Shown piece by piece: positions 1 to 12,549 of a stretch of 64,000 nt of DNA. Below the pieces are notes generated by a model, which ran no database searches, was not told where the DNA came from, and saw only the letters and a program-made list of their open reading frames with translations. The first letter of the stretch is position 1, and each line of letters starts with the position of its first letter. The stretch spans positions 1,488,001 through 1,552,000 of the forward strand of contig JAYKKR010000004.1 in NCBI GenBank assembly GCA_036971615.1. Direction: 5' to 3'. The position numbers and the translations under genes are program-made. Origin of the DNA: Amyloporia xantha (lineage: Eukaryota > Basidiomycota > Agaricomycetes > Polyporales > Adustoporiaceae).

Positions 1-118
1 AAACGGGCACCACTCAGACTTGCGGAGAGGGTGTCTTCATAAAGCGAGAGGTCGGTAGAGAAAGCCTTCTTATTTGGCGTAAGGACATCGATCTCCGATT
101 TGGAGAATTGAGGATATA
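1..118 (-). pseudogene. Partial unknown coding piece fused to CND1 remnant (left arm)
   Basis: This is the mirror of the first part of 44,013-44,209. It stays open in the frame of the condensin C-terminal exon but does not resemble the lysine-rich tail expected there. It is cut by the window edge. I do not recognise it; see the right-arm entry. Confidence 0.4.
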
Positions 119-1956
119 CTCGCTTCTCGAACTCGTGATCTTCACCCTGCCGCCTGTGTTCCTCAAGGATTTAGTAGATCATTAGCACGTTCAGAAGTGC
201 TGTCAGGTACAGCGAACAACGGCTCACGGTCTCAAATCCGCTGAGCTCCGCGTCAGGCTTGTTCGCAGGCTCATTCGATCGTGCCTACGAAAGCAACGCG
301 TCATCATGAGATACCCATCTTACTTGCTATAAGGTATACCTTGGTGAGAATCTCTTGGAAGCAAGCAAAGTCGTTTTCCTCGTGCAACTAGAATTGCAAG
401 ACCCTCGATTAGTTTCTTGACTAAGCGCTCCAACTTGAATGGAAGTAGAGATAGACAAAAGGCGATGTCCCGCCACCGGTGAGGATCTTCTGTAAGATGG
501 AAATGCTGGCAGAAATTTTCATCGATATTTTCTATTTGCTTCTTCTGCAACAGCGTTAGTCGACGTTGAGTTGAGACAGTCCACAAACGTACCTTTCCAA
601 TGAACGTGAAAATATATCGCATCGTACTTTAGAAATTGGCTCTTCCACCGCATGTGAGCCAACCCAAAGATGGCTGATGACTACGACATAGTTCAATATA
701 TTGCATACCAAGTACACTTTCGATTATGAACTTACCGTCAGGCACATGGTTGTAGATAGCATCCTCCTTGGTTCACAAGTCCGAGAAGAAGAGCTTGAGG
801 AGATAGGCAATTCTCTCGTCTTCATCTTCCAAGCATTTTTCCATCTCCCCGAGCTGACCCTTCACTCTGTTCATACCGTTGTGAATAAGGTGAGTCAATA
901 CCATCAAATAAGTTTTCTTGACGACGAGATCGGCATCCGAAAGCCCCTTGTACAATTCGTCGCTATTTTCATCCACAATATGGCTGAATAATACCGAGGT
1001 CTCGAGAATCTTGAGAATCTTGAGAAGCAAGGCGCGATGTTGATCGCAGAAGCGGGAGCTCCCACAAAGGAATTTGCTGAAGGCTAGTGTCGCTGCAGCC
1101 CGCAACGTTCGATTCTACTGCTGGCGCGTCAAATGTGTCTATGGTCGATTTAACCTTTTGCAGCTTACCTTGAACTTGTGCGGACTACCACATATGTGAA
1201 CCACCATAGGGCGATAGATGGCCAAGAGCGAATCGGGACCGCACAATAACTCTGTCTCCCTGACAGAAGCTATTCTCTCGCCGATCTCGTCTTCAGCATT
1301 ACCAGCGACTGGATGAAGTCATTCTCGATTCTGCGAGCCCCCGATGTCCAAGTGAACGGTGTGGGGCTGCTTCGGCCAGCGATAATCTTCTCCGCTATAC
1401 GGTAGGAATCGGCATCTAGGGAACAGTAGGTAGCGAGAGTCTTTCGTGCTTCTATCTTTTCCATCCCCTCTCCGCAAGCTCGAAGTAGATGATATGCTTG
1501 ATAGCAACATGTCCGACTTAAAGGGAGGTTGGCTGAGAGTGAGTGCGTCACCGGTGTCTTTCTCGTCGTCCGCCTGACTGGGTGCACCAGACAGCTCGGA
1601 CTCGTCTATTGAAACCTTACCTATTCATGGCACCCGGTCCATCAGCCTCAGGCGTCTTAGAACGGCGTTGCTGGTCAAATGCGCGCCTAGTAAGGGTCTT
1701 GATCGAACTATCGCACAGGATATCCGGGCGTTCTCCAAGAGCGTAAACGGTGTTGATCGCTTGCTCTGCCATGCTGAACCATCGATTTGACAGACATGGA
1801 TGCTCGATAGCGTCCTGGAGCTTGCGGAGGAGCGCATTATACATATCCAGTCGCATAGACTTGTCTAAGAGCGAGCCTCCGGATAAAGTCAACGATAGCC
1901 ATAACATTCAGACATCACCCTTGACTTTCTTGGCGCTGCCGATGAGTCGTTGTAGC
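119..1956 (-). pseudogene. CND1: Condensin complex subunit 1 remnant (left arm)
   Basis: Left-arm copy of the condensin HEAT-repeat subunit fragment at 42,175-44,012, where the evidence is given. The same conserved blocks can be read on the minus strand, spread over several frames. Differences from the right copy include an extra C in a run near 1,338 and CpG sites kept here but mutated in the right arm at 277, 1,400 and 1,568. It is broken and would not make a full condensin subunit. Confidence 0.82.
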
Positions 1957-2064
1957 ACGACGCAAGTGTAGCATGCCAACATCAGATCAGCCTGAAACCA
2001 AAGGAGCTAGAAGGACTGGCGTCCTACCTTTCCAATATCGCCCAGTCCGATTCGTACCAATGTC

Positions 2065-2360
2065 TCCACGCGATCGTGACTGCTGTGATTCTCCAAGATT
2101 GACTCGTTCGATCGAATACATGCTCGCTCCTGAGCAAACTTTGCAGGGTGAGGTTCCTGAAGCGCAATGTCATTTTCGCGTTGGCGAGGTCGCTAGCTAC
2201 TGGGGATCCGACAGGGTGTCTGATAACTCAAGAAACATAGAATTAACCAAGATTTGAGTAACAATGTCAACAAAGACTGTCCTTGTAAATTGTCTTCCTG
2301 TGAGAATTTTGAAATGGAGACCCCTGACTTTGGCTTGCGCAAGAGCAACACCCGTACGTA
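2065..2360 (-). repeat. Dispersed repeat copy A (left arm)
   Basis: Mirror of 41,775-42,065, which is homologous to 45,886-46,150 outside the inverted repeat. It includes the phrase CCTCGCCAACGCGAAAA (on the reverse strand) and may be a decayed exon next to the CND1 remnant. Confidence 0.6.
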
Positions 2361-2429
2361 CACCCGTACGTACCGTCTACATGGGGCGCTGCTCTCACGG
2401 CCAACAAGTGGGGACAAAAAAACCTATAT

Positions 2430-3450
2430 AACGTCTCAATGAGCACGAATGTGGGATCAATGACGACTTACTTGAGCATGAGAGGTCGAGGACCCTGTTA
2501 GTCATGAGTGCCACTTATGTGAACTTCTCCACGTCGACTGGTACACACAACCCCATCGGCTTGCCCAGAGGCGACAGGGTAGCTTGCCAATAGCAGTCAT
2601 CCAATATCTCAGCTCCTTGTGGCGGTGAAGAAACAAGCTCGAGCAGAAGGAACAAGGCCTATGCCTCAAATCATACTTGCATCTGATCCCAGATAGTATT
2701 GCGACTCACCATCGCACTGCAAGTACTAACGCTTAGTCCGCGCGCAATGTCAGTGATCGCTGGGACGATATTTGCCTCTTCTCCAAAAGGCAGGGCCACC
2801 TTCTGTCGCCCTAATATTCCCCTGTGTAGATAAATTCACCAGACTGCGCGCAAACAGTTCAAACACTGCTCACAGCTGCACATAAGAGGCGTTCTAGCCT
2901 CTTTTCGCGATGAACATGTTACACCTGCGCTGTCGAGCGGAAATCCGTCGGCTGTTGTATATGTACTCCAAGCCGAGATTCTCCTATCCTACTATTTCCT
3001 CGACAATAATCGGTCTCTTGAAGGAACCTATCATATGACACCGTAGAGATGGGGAGCGACTATCCCTTCGAAGGCCCTGGAAGTCAAAATATCAGAGAAC
3101 GAATAAAATCAGGCACTATATACAACGCATCGTTCCCATCGTCCATCGATGTAGGGGTGAAGGCCTGAAAAGGAAAAACCTCCATATGCACGACGTATTG
3201 CAGAGTTAGTCTCCGCTGCTTGACCAATATAGCCGAAGATAGTCGTGCAGAGTCCCTTCCTGCGGAATTACCACAAGTCGGTTCTGAGTGGTGAATCAAA
3301 CGATAGAACCATAGCTCCGATTTCCCCGTTGATTAGTCGGCGGCGTATAGAAACCAGAACACGACTGGTGTTGACATGAACTTATCTAACGTCTCAGCGA
3401 GCACGAACATGGACATTAAGGACTACTTACTTGAGCATGGAGGGGTTGCG
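2430..3450. repeat. About 1 kb noncoding block bounded by 58-bp direct repeats (left arm)
   Basis: Two similar segments of about 58 bases, at roughly 2,430-2,490 and 3,388-3,446, share AACGTCTCA, GAGCACGAA and CTTACTTGAGCATG in the same order and direction. No convincing gene lies between them. They could be ends of a small non-autonomous element or an internal duplication. The same block is mirrored at about 40,690-41,705. Confidence 0.5.
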
Positions 3451-3756
3451 GGTTTTTGATGTGAGGGAAAGATCACTCGGGCGCACCCACACTCCATCAG
3501 TTCGCGAGTGCTCTAGTCGTAAACATACATCGAGGAGGAATTCTCAGTCAATATACCCTAGGAAGGACAGCATTCTACTAGAACAGTGATTAAAAGAAGG
3601 ATTATATTGCTATGGTCAATATGTGTGTTGATGTAAGTGGCAAGTCCACGCAGTGCAGCTTAGATCATGATGAGCCAGAGATATGAGATAAATTCCAAGA
3701 GACTTCACGTCCGAGGATCTTGTAAATCGCATCGCTCAAATATTGCTTCCTATACG

Positions 3757-6700
3757 TTAGGGTGGGCACGGCAATACGAGATCTCGACGTCCGTAAAGTT
3801 GCGCGACACAAAGGAAGGATTCCATGAGGGAACGGATGAGATCAGCTCTGGAGGAAATTTTAGTGCCCGAGGACGAAATGAGATATCCAAAAATATGCAC
3901 CTTGATCAACGCCCACACCCGCAGTCGCATCTTTCTCGGACAACATCTCCGGAACTGCCTTGACGTGCGCTGTATCAATTGCAGGCTGAGTGACTAGTTT
4001 GGAGAAGGCGTAATTGCCAGTCTTCGGATCAAAGGCCGATCTCGCAAGAGGATTGAACACGACAGACTCCTCGAAATTCTTTGTGAAGGGAGGTCCATCC
4101 TTGCCTCTGACCAGAGAGTTGTTAACCATCATCTCGCTCATGGCTTTGTAGGTCTGTCGGGCGCGAACAACATCCTTAGCCTTGTGTGTTTCACAGGTGG
4201 AAGGGTCAAGGGCGCCAAGAAGGTAGCGAGGGTTTACTGTGATGCAGATTCCGCCGACTTGACCGAATCCGAATGATGACTGTGTTATGCTCAGCTCAAT
4301 TGAAACACAATGAGCGAGAATGACCTACTATGTTGCTTGCACGAATGCCATCAGTATGGATCGTCTTCGAGGGGAACTTGAGATATGTGTAGTCCTCGAA
4401 ATGAAAATCCACGTTACTGCAGACGTGTCGTCAGACACTGGAACTTTTCGATAGCTTTGATAGCTTACTCAGCATTCCTGTTACCGGGGACGATACCATG
4501 ATCCACGCTCTGCGGGAGACCAGCAAGTGGCCAGGCTGCAGAACCACCCTTAGAGTGGCCACACAGACTCTTCTGCGCCATAACGGGTACGGCATTGCCT
4601 GGTGTACGCGAGATATTGGTGAACACATCGTTCCAAACATGCGTCTCATTCCCTTCCTGTGAACACAAGGATGGCTATCAACACGTATACAGTCCAGAAA
4701 AGGAGGGTCACATACGTTCGCACCAGTACCTGTTCCATGAATAGATAGAACGCCGATGTCGTCAGCAGTCAAGCCCCAGACGGCGAGCGCACGACGAAGA
4801 GGAGCCACTCTTGCATCCGTGCCATGCAGCATGCCATATGTAGCCAGTGCGTCCTTCTCTTGTCGAGCTGCCTCCTTCTCAATGTCTGACACGCGTGTCG
4901 CAAGATAATCACCATCAATAGCCTCGTTGTCACGTTTGCGGCTCGATCTCTTCTTGAAGGAGGCAACGCTCGCTGGACAGCCACTGTGAAATCTGATTGC
5001 GACGGAATACCAATTGTCGTGAACGGTATGCGCCTTCGAGAATAGGTAGAGGATGTTTTGAGGAAACTTCTCTTGCAATGGTGAGCGCACCGCGTCCTGG
5101 AGCAGGTACAGATCGACTAGCTTTATAACTAATGCCCGTGGTCAGCTCTGTGATAGTAGTAGTCACTCTGGACTCACGTGGACGTAAACGTGAACGCAAC
5201 AATTCCTCTAATCGGGCAACCCATTTCCAAAGCCGTCTTTGCACTCATAAGGACATGAACACCTGTCCCTTGAGCTTCCATAAACTGACCGATGCAGAGA
5301 ACATTAATGGCAAGATAAAGCGAAGAATCTGTTGAACTTACTCCACCGCGGGTCGTAGTCGCTGGTCTTGACATCTCGGTCGGTTCGCGACCCATGGCGA
5401 ACTCAGTCTCTGAGTTGCTCGTGGCCTTCATGTTGGCGAACTCGTAGGAACCTTCTTCACTGAAATCGTCATAACCTCCGGCAAGCATGACTTTCGCTTT
5501 CCCCGATAGTAAGGTATCGCATGCGATTTCCACAGACTGCAAGGCAGTCGCACTATTGCACCTGTTTTAGACCGCTATGCGAAGATAAATCCTGTTCACT
5601 TACCAAGCACCCACAGGAATCTTCACCAGACCGCACGACGAAAGGAGGAGAAGATTAACCCAGCCTGCGGTCGTATTGATGAATCTGTTAAAACATTAAG
5701 TCAGGCAAGATAGCATGATGACATTCGTTAAGCCACTCACGTCTCCTGTAAGATATCGCTCTGTACGTCTTTCTCATCTCTACGATCCTTGAACATCTTT
5801 GAGAGACTTTCCATGCCACCCATACCACTACCAATACTTGTGCCAACTTCTGATGGGTGCATGTGTTGGTAAAGCTTCGTAAGGGTCAGTGATACCCGAC
5901 ATATTGAGAGCATCTGCCGCAGCAACGAGGGTCCAAAGAGCTGTACGATCCGTCAGCGCTATGATGTCGGCTGGAATACCGAAACGCCCCGCATGCCACC
6001 CAGTGGGGATTTGTCCAGCGACCAGTCGGTTGAACTTGAAGGCTTTCGGGACCATCAAGCGAGCACCACGCTTCAGTTTGACGAAGTATTGGCCACCTTC
6101 TCCAGCCCAGATATCACAACTGTCGCCATGTTCGTACTTGAATTTTTCAGCCTCCACTTGGCTCGCCTCGAAGGGTTCCAGATCATGGGACAGCTCAATC
6201 TCCTGGTTGAAAACTTTCTTCTTAGGATCGTAGCCACGGAAGAGGTCAGGCTCTGTAACATCCTATGAGACCCTGTCACTACGAAAGAAGGACATACTCA
6301 CCGATCAAACGAATGCCAGCATGGCTGAGAATATCTTCTTCATAGCGACTTTTCACGTCCTTATCATCGACGGGCTCTCCAGTCTTCGTATCGACCCATC
6401 CAACATACAGCGAACCGTCCTTGAGGCGACCATCGAAGTGCTTGATATGACCCATCATCCACGTCATCTCGATGCATCCCTCGATGGCAAATACACCGCG
6501 GGCTTCCATTTCCCATCTAGTGCGTGAACTGCCCCAGGGGCCTACCTCGCCGAAACCTGTAACAACGACGACCCGATCGAGATCCAGAATTCTCCGTAAC
6601 TTTGAAATGTCGAAAAGCAATTCCAATGGCTCCAGAGGCGGAAACTCAAACTTGAAGTTAGCGCGAGGCGTCACATTGACTGTCTGCAAAACGCGCTCTG

Positions 6701-9672
6701 CTTCCACACCATTGTCAACTTTGAAATCGGCGGCATTGTCTCTTGCGATTGCACGGCGGAGTTCGCTCTTCTTGTGCAAATTCGTGCGAATGCGTGCTGT
6801 AATTTCTGCGAGATCAGGTAATCGATCCATTCCACCGTCGAGATCAGCTCAGATAGGCTCCACCTGAGTTATGCTGAAAAGAAGCGGGTGCATCAATTCC
6901 AGGATGTCGAAAGCCATCTCCTTTGCGGAGAAGGTCCTCACGCCATGACTCTATACTTTGTCGTATCCATGAGACCAGTGCCACGAGTCCATCTGGTAAA
7001 ATCGTCGGTCTCATTTGAATGCCATAAGTAGAGTGCTTAGCAAATGACGGCGCCAGCAAGGCAGAGATACTCGCCCCAGCTCTCAGAATTCCACCAGCTG
7101 AACAACGTCTCCAGTCCAATCTTAGACTCGGAGTACAGACCAGCATTGCCAAATAGACCATGATTCGGCGGAAGCGGTAGAATAACATGCGTTGGTCGAG
7201 TCAGAATGTGGCGAGATGCCTTCTCGATCTTAACAGCTCCCAGCAAACGGAGTAGATTCACTGACATGACACGATGAGCCAATTCTGACTAGTCGTCCAA
7301 GCCGTCAATCTCGCGTCCATTCTCGGGGACGGCTGCAAATGGCATGATGTAGTCGAGATCAAGGCCAAGCGTCGAATAAATATAGTCAACGAGGGCCTCG
7401 ACATCTTGCTTCGACCCTTGATTGAATGGAACGACAGTCAATGCAGAGCCTTTGCTGCCGAATCGCTGGAAGACGCCCTGGTAATACTCGACGGTGGATC
7501 GGCTGTAGCGAGAGGTAGTTATCACGACGTGAGCGCCACCGGAAAGGAGGCCCTTGAGCACTTCAACGCCGATCAAGCCCTTGCCAACACCGGTCAGGAG
7601 GGCGTTCTTGTCTTTGAACGTTGTGCCGGACGTCGCAATTTCATGAAGGATATCAAGATATACCCCGGTAAGATTGCTGCTATACTCCCATGTCGTGCCG
7701 ACCTTACGCTTCAAATGAAGAAGCGGAACCTTATCAGCAGTGACAGAAGCAATGCCAGATACCTGAGGACGGAGGAACTGAGAGGAGGCATGACGAGTAC
7801 GCGGCGCTCCTGGACGAGCGCGAGACTCTGGGCGTGGGCGCAAAGATCGAACTACGCCTTCATAAAGCGCCCGAATACGATTCTTCTGTTCTTCGCTGAT
7901 CTCGGGCTGCGACTTCACAACGTTCCATAATTTCAGGACATCGTCTTGAATTTTTTGGATGTTCGTGGGAGCTGAGATCGTGTCGCCACTGGCCATCTCT
8001 TCGACATACGCCTCTAGCTTGCGAACATTTTCTCGAACAACTTCTGAATAAACGACTTCGCCTTTGGCGGTGACCTCCGTATGTGGAGCAGTAGGGAACG
8101 TTACTAATAACAGCAGGTTATAATATGTACCCATTTGACACACGAAACACTTACCATCTTTGTAGAGAGGAGGCTGGCCTACGACTTCGCGACAGTTATC
8201 GATCAGTTGTTGGCCGAATTGCTTCGCGAGCTTGTAAGTCTCTCCTCGAGTTGGGTCGCACCTATCGATGTAGCATTGCATGTAGGTGACGAGCTCCGGG
8301 TCGGCACGGTTCATGATTGCGATGCAGCGAGCTGTGATCTCACGATCAACGGTGGTGAGGCGACCAAATATGATATCATAAAACATGAGAAGCGCATCTT
8401 GACGAACCCGGTTCCACGAAGAATCGAAGTGTCGTGCCTTAAGAGCGTCGAAAACAGGTTGAATACCGTCAATATAGACATCGCCATGCTCTCGGGCGAC
8501 GGCATCCAGCCTAGACTGCAGAGCAGCAACGTTGGCTTTCTCCGACTCATACTTGTGCTCTCCAGATCGAGAATCGCGCTTGAGATAACGCAAATAGAGC
8601 TCAACTTGTTGAGACGCAAACCACTGCTGCTCGGCCTGGAATTTCAAGAACTCCTCGCTATTCATCGTCGGATCACCACTGCCGCCTCCTCCTCCTACCT
8701 GAGGCCAGAGAGATGCCGGCGCGCTGAGCATATATAGCGACAACAGAGTCAAGCCAAGCCAAGCCTCCGCCTCTGAGGATAAACGTTTGGGTGGTTCCAT
8801 TGTCATGCCGAGCAGAAGTACACCGTCAGCACGAGAAGGACCTAGACCCCACGCTTTCGATAAATGGGCCTTGATTGACGACATGTTGAATCCACCGGGC
8901 ATTTTGCTGCCGACAAGGCGCCCCACCAGGCCTGACGTATACTTGCCCAAAGAACCAGAGAAACCAACTCCAAGAGCGGATCCGAGCTCTTCTAGTGGCA
9001 ACTCCTCTCCCTTCTCAGGAGCAGAGGTAAACTCGACTTGTAAATCACCTAGGATTTCGTTCTGAAGAGTCGACTTGCCCCCAGATAGATCCTTGAGAGA
9101 CCTTGAGACCTTGAAAGGGGAATCTCTTCCACTCTCTTCTTGAGTTTCTGAGCAACGATAACATTCAGGATCTCGATTGCCTTCAGCGGCATATCGTCGA
9201 CACTGGCGGCTGCCGTAGACGCCGGCGCCGGGGCAGGCGTAGGTGGCGCAGCAACGGGGGAAGTAGCTGATGGAATGGAGGCAACCGATGTCGCGTCTGC
9301 CGTTTGGACATCGACTCCGGGGGCTTCAGGCTCATCTTCGAATTGATAGTATACCTCCTTCGTGTTCTTCGCATGACAAAGAATGGCACGAACGCGACTT
9401 GCTGAATCATCTCGGGTTTTGTATTTTGCCTTCAGAGCCCTCGTTGCTATACCAGTGAGCGTCGGGAATGTCCTATCTCTATAAAGCGTTCGAAGTCGTA
9501 GCGAGTGAAGAAGCGTCCTGGATCTCGTCCAGCGTACAGTCGACGCGAATTGATAGGCAACCAGTTCAACGAGAGTGACGTAGGCCAACTTCTGCCGTTG
9601 CTCGGGAGCACCCCAATGCCCTTGATCCCATTTGCGAAGGACCTTATCCAACCTAGCGTACAGCGTGCGATT
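3757..9672 (-). pseudogene. FAS2: Fatty acid synthase subunit alpha, broken copy (left arm)
   Basis: Minus-strand copy of the fungal FAS alpha gene described at 34,672-40,375. Domain order is preserved: N-terminal part, acyl carrier protein (ACP), ketoreductase, ketosynthase and the start of the phosphopantetheine transferase. This arm still contains the ACP core with GGKSTLQNE, but an 8-base tandem duplication of AGACCTTG (9,098-9,105 and 9,106-9,113) shifts the frame just before it. Removing one unit restores PLSRSLKDLSGGKS. Other private defects are a 2-base loss near 4,940 and an extra A near 5,873. It shares with the right arm a TAG at 7,289-7,291 inside the ketoreductase. It keeps frame where the right arm breaks, near 5,988, 7,815 and 3,797. 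Confidence 0.92.
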
Positions 9673-10138
9673 ATAAATTGGCAGACTTCAAACGGCTTCA
9701 CAATGAGGTTCGGCCCATATTTCGTAAACCCATGCACAGACGTACGAAAGGAGATAGACAACCATCCAGCCGAGATCTCCGACTCCATGGGCGACATGGA
9801 GGTGTCCAAGTGAACTCGGTTGAGGTACTGCAATATGAGGATTCGACTGTCGCATTTTACACGATTGCCAGGCTTTGTACGTTCCGTAGGTTTCCCAACC
9901 TTCACCACGACAATATAGCTGCAAATAAAACAACGTCTGTGAAGTCTATCAAAATGAAAGCTATCAGAACACTCACGGGACCACATGATCCTTCGATCTC
10001 ATACAAGCCTACATAGATATTCCGTAGGTTTTGGCCTTCAAACCTTCACCAACAGACTTGAACAGTAGAGGCTCAGGATCGAGCTCAAGATCCCAAATTG
10101 CCTAAGCCTGAACACTTCCGATGATGAAAGAGTTAGCT
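9673..10138 (-). other. Unassigned stretch between FAS2 and EDC4 fragments (left arm)
   Basis: Mirror of 34,206-34,671. Several overlapping reading frames exist but none matches a family I recognise, and the sequence looks like joined scraps. Confidence 0.35.
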
Positions 10139-10664
10139 GATGCGTGCTTGCAGCCTTCACCTCGGCCTTTGTGATATTCTCGAGGGAAGGTAGAACCGAA
10201 CTCTGCAATGCGGACTTGACCGCCATCTCGACGACGCGCGCGGCTTTTCGTCAATTCCGTGAACATCAGTTTCAGAGTCTTCTCTTGACGGACGAAGCCA
10301 GCTGCCTGCTCATTTGCGCAAGCCTCCTCCTCCAAACGTTGGTCTGAGAAGCAATAGTCAGGAACAGTGTTCGGGTAAGCCAATATCATACGTACGTTGC
10401 TCGTCGAGCTCCTTGCCGATAAGCCAATACGCGGGTGGAGACTTTCTTCTACTTTCCTGATCTCCTTAGACAATGCAGCACCGAGGGGCGATTCGTTGAT
10501 AACTGCGGCGTCCCTTCCACGGCCTCTCGCTTCTTTCTCCTTGCCATTGTCATCCTTGTCTTTGTCCTTCCATCCGACGCTCTTCCCCTTCGTATTCTTA
10601 GCCCCTTGTCTTCTGGGTGCGCCCGCTCTCATCCCGACTACGCTCGCCTTCGACTTCCTCTGAC
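10139..10664 (-). pseudogene. EDC4: EDC4-like decapping scaffold, C-terminal fragment (left arm)
   Basis: Mirror of 33,680-34,205, where the reading is explained. Here CpG sites at 10,119, 10,221 and 10,242 are intact while the right copy carries the transition. The frame break inside the helical segment is shared by both arms, so it predates the duplication or reflects a common assembly error. Confidence 0.7.
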
Positions 10665-10697
10665 GGGGTGTCTTCAGCCTGGGTGGAGGCACACTGA

Positions 10698-11253
10698 CCG
10701 TCGGTAAATAGCCACAAGAAGGCTGAAGACGGACGAGATGTGCTTGGATTTGAAGCCCAGGGTTTCATTGCCGCACGTAAATCGTCCATGGCAATGGAGT
10801 CGTCACTGAACAGGCCAGAAGGTAATCGGTAGCAGCCAGAGGAGGCGAGGAGAGCATAGTCCGACGAATCCTCCAAATGGAACCGATCTCGCTCCTCCAG
10901 AGTTGCTCCAGCCAACGATTGGTAGAACACGCGGTACGTTCGTTCCTCGTATGAGAGACGGTTCAGACAGGACTTGTCGAGGCCGAACATGAGGATCTTC
11001 GCCGAATTGATCAGCCGCACTCACTGAAGTGCAGCTAGAGGTAACGACCATGGCGCGACCCATTAGGATTGATGAGAGTCTTCGCGTTGCCAAACGAGTC
11101 GAGAAGTGGAGTAAGAGCCCCAATCTGGTTCCCCAGCCTGTTCTTCTTCTTGGAATGAGCAGACAATCCTGAGACCTGGGTCACGACTGGCTGTGTGCTA
11201 GAATTCTTGCCAGAGGCCGCAGTTCCGCTAGAGAGCCTCGGTAGCCGAATACA
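10698..11253 (-). pseudogene. Chitin synthase myosin-motor fragment (left arm)
   Basis: Mirror of 33,093-33,645. It holds the same in-frame TAG between RYL and LHF and the same one-base frame break near its end. It lies between two EDC4 fragments in the same orientation. A run of G at the downstream junction is one base shorter here than in the right arm, so the two arms read different frames across the join. Confidence 0.7.
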
Positions 11254-11278
11254 CACATCTTTGCAGGTCGTGTGGGAC

Positions 11279-11700
11279 TAGAAAGGCAGCTTATTGTTGA
11301 TGATGTTCCACACCGTTAGAGTGGAGTCTTCCGATATCGAAGCAAATGCGAAGCGGGGACATCAACGTCGATAGCGACAATCGGCCGAACAACGAAGGTG
11401 AAATCATAAGATCAGGAAGGCAAACTCGACAACACACACAGCGGACACCAAGAATATCTGGTTGAAGCGATGCAATTCCGTTTGAGGCATCGGTTCTCCA
11501 TCCAAAACATGAGCTGCGTCTTTGATGTTGATCGAATAGACACTATGGTAGAATGCTACAGCAGCTACGTCTTGTTGATGCGAACGCCATTTGACAAGGT
11601 GGAGAGCGTCGACGTCCGCTGGTTGCACGCAAAGCATAATCTTCCCTCTGCGATACACATCCATCAATCATACATAACAGTCGTGAGTATGCTGGATACG
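11279..11700 (-). pseudogene. EDC4: EDC4-like WD40 fragment (left arm)
   Basis: Mirror of 32,643-33,064. The blocks DVYRRGK, QPADVDALHLVKW and SEDSTLTVWN are readable. A second, diverged copy of this segment lies at 54,160-54,450 outside the inverted repeat. Confidence 0.72.
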
Positions 11701-12366
11701 TACGACACTGTTCGCCATACGTATGGCACGCCTGTTCGCGACGACATCACGATTGGAACCAGCCAATGCCTGGGCTGCTGTGGGCGCATGCATGGCAGTC
11801 TCAGCAGTTTTCGGGCCACTGAGGTCAATGCTATCTGCTTTCGCGGAAAAGTCGTTTCTGGGTCGAGCAGGAAGTGGATGCGTAGTAGTAGCAGACGACA
11901 TTGAAGGCGCAACAGGAGGAGCTGTCAAATTCAGAGAGGACGAAGGCCCTGCACCACCTGTAGCCGCATCCTTCTCGATCTTACGACGCTTCGCATTCTG
12001 CTCCTGGCGTTCCTCGGCTACGGAATAAAGGTGGACAAAGTACACAAGTCATAAAATAGAAGACATACATTCGCGCCTGCGGCGGAAGATATCGTCTTCG
12101 CGTCCGGCAAGACCCTCAAGAACTATTTCTGCTCTGGCAAGCTCTACCGGCCCGTGATTCGTCAGGTAACCACCCATCCTCGGCAGTTCATCTCGCCATA
12201 TCTTGAGCAGTGTATCGATTGCACCTTCCCTGATCTCAAGCGACGGAAGATGAGGTAGGAAGTCGTTTCCAACGAAGAAAATCATAAACACCCAATCATC
12301 AATCGCTTGCTCAAGATTAAGGGGAAAGGTGCCCATCACCAGCGACGATGACGACTGATTGTCCAC
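11701..12366 (-). pseudogene. RAT1: RAT1/XRN2 5'-3' exoribonuclease internal fragment (left arm)
   Basis: Mirror of 31,977-32,640. Two exons are readable: one with DDWVFM and [16 protein letters not shown], and one with AEERQEQNAKRRKIE. They are separated by a short GT..AG intron. The 5' two thirds and 3' end of the gene are missing and the fragment runs straight into EDC4 sequence. Confidence 0.85.
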
Positions 12367-12549
12367 GCCTGGGAGAGCAGAGGACGTGTGGGGCTATCTA
12401 TCCATGCCGTATATCCTGCACGATTGTTTTGGAAGTGGGATTGCTCTGACTGGAGGCTGGTGCGGGCCTGCGAGAGTTTCGAACCAGCCACAATATCGGG
12501 ACGACTGGAGCGGACGGTGAAACCGGTTTGGTCGTTCTTGACTCTTCGC

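Noticed and set aside
7406..8737. Open frames of 174 and 200 codons antisense to the left FAS2 copy (and their mirrors)
   Set aside because: They lie opposite strongly conserved ketoreductase and linker coding sequence, so they are shadow frames produced by its codon usage.
10397..10707. Plus-strand hydrophobic frames of about 90 codons in the left arm, resembling a small membrane protein
   Set aside because: They are antisense to the Lys/Asp-rich linker of the EDC4 fragment; complementing such codons yields Phe/Leu/Ser-rich nonsense.
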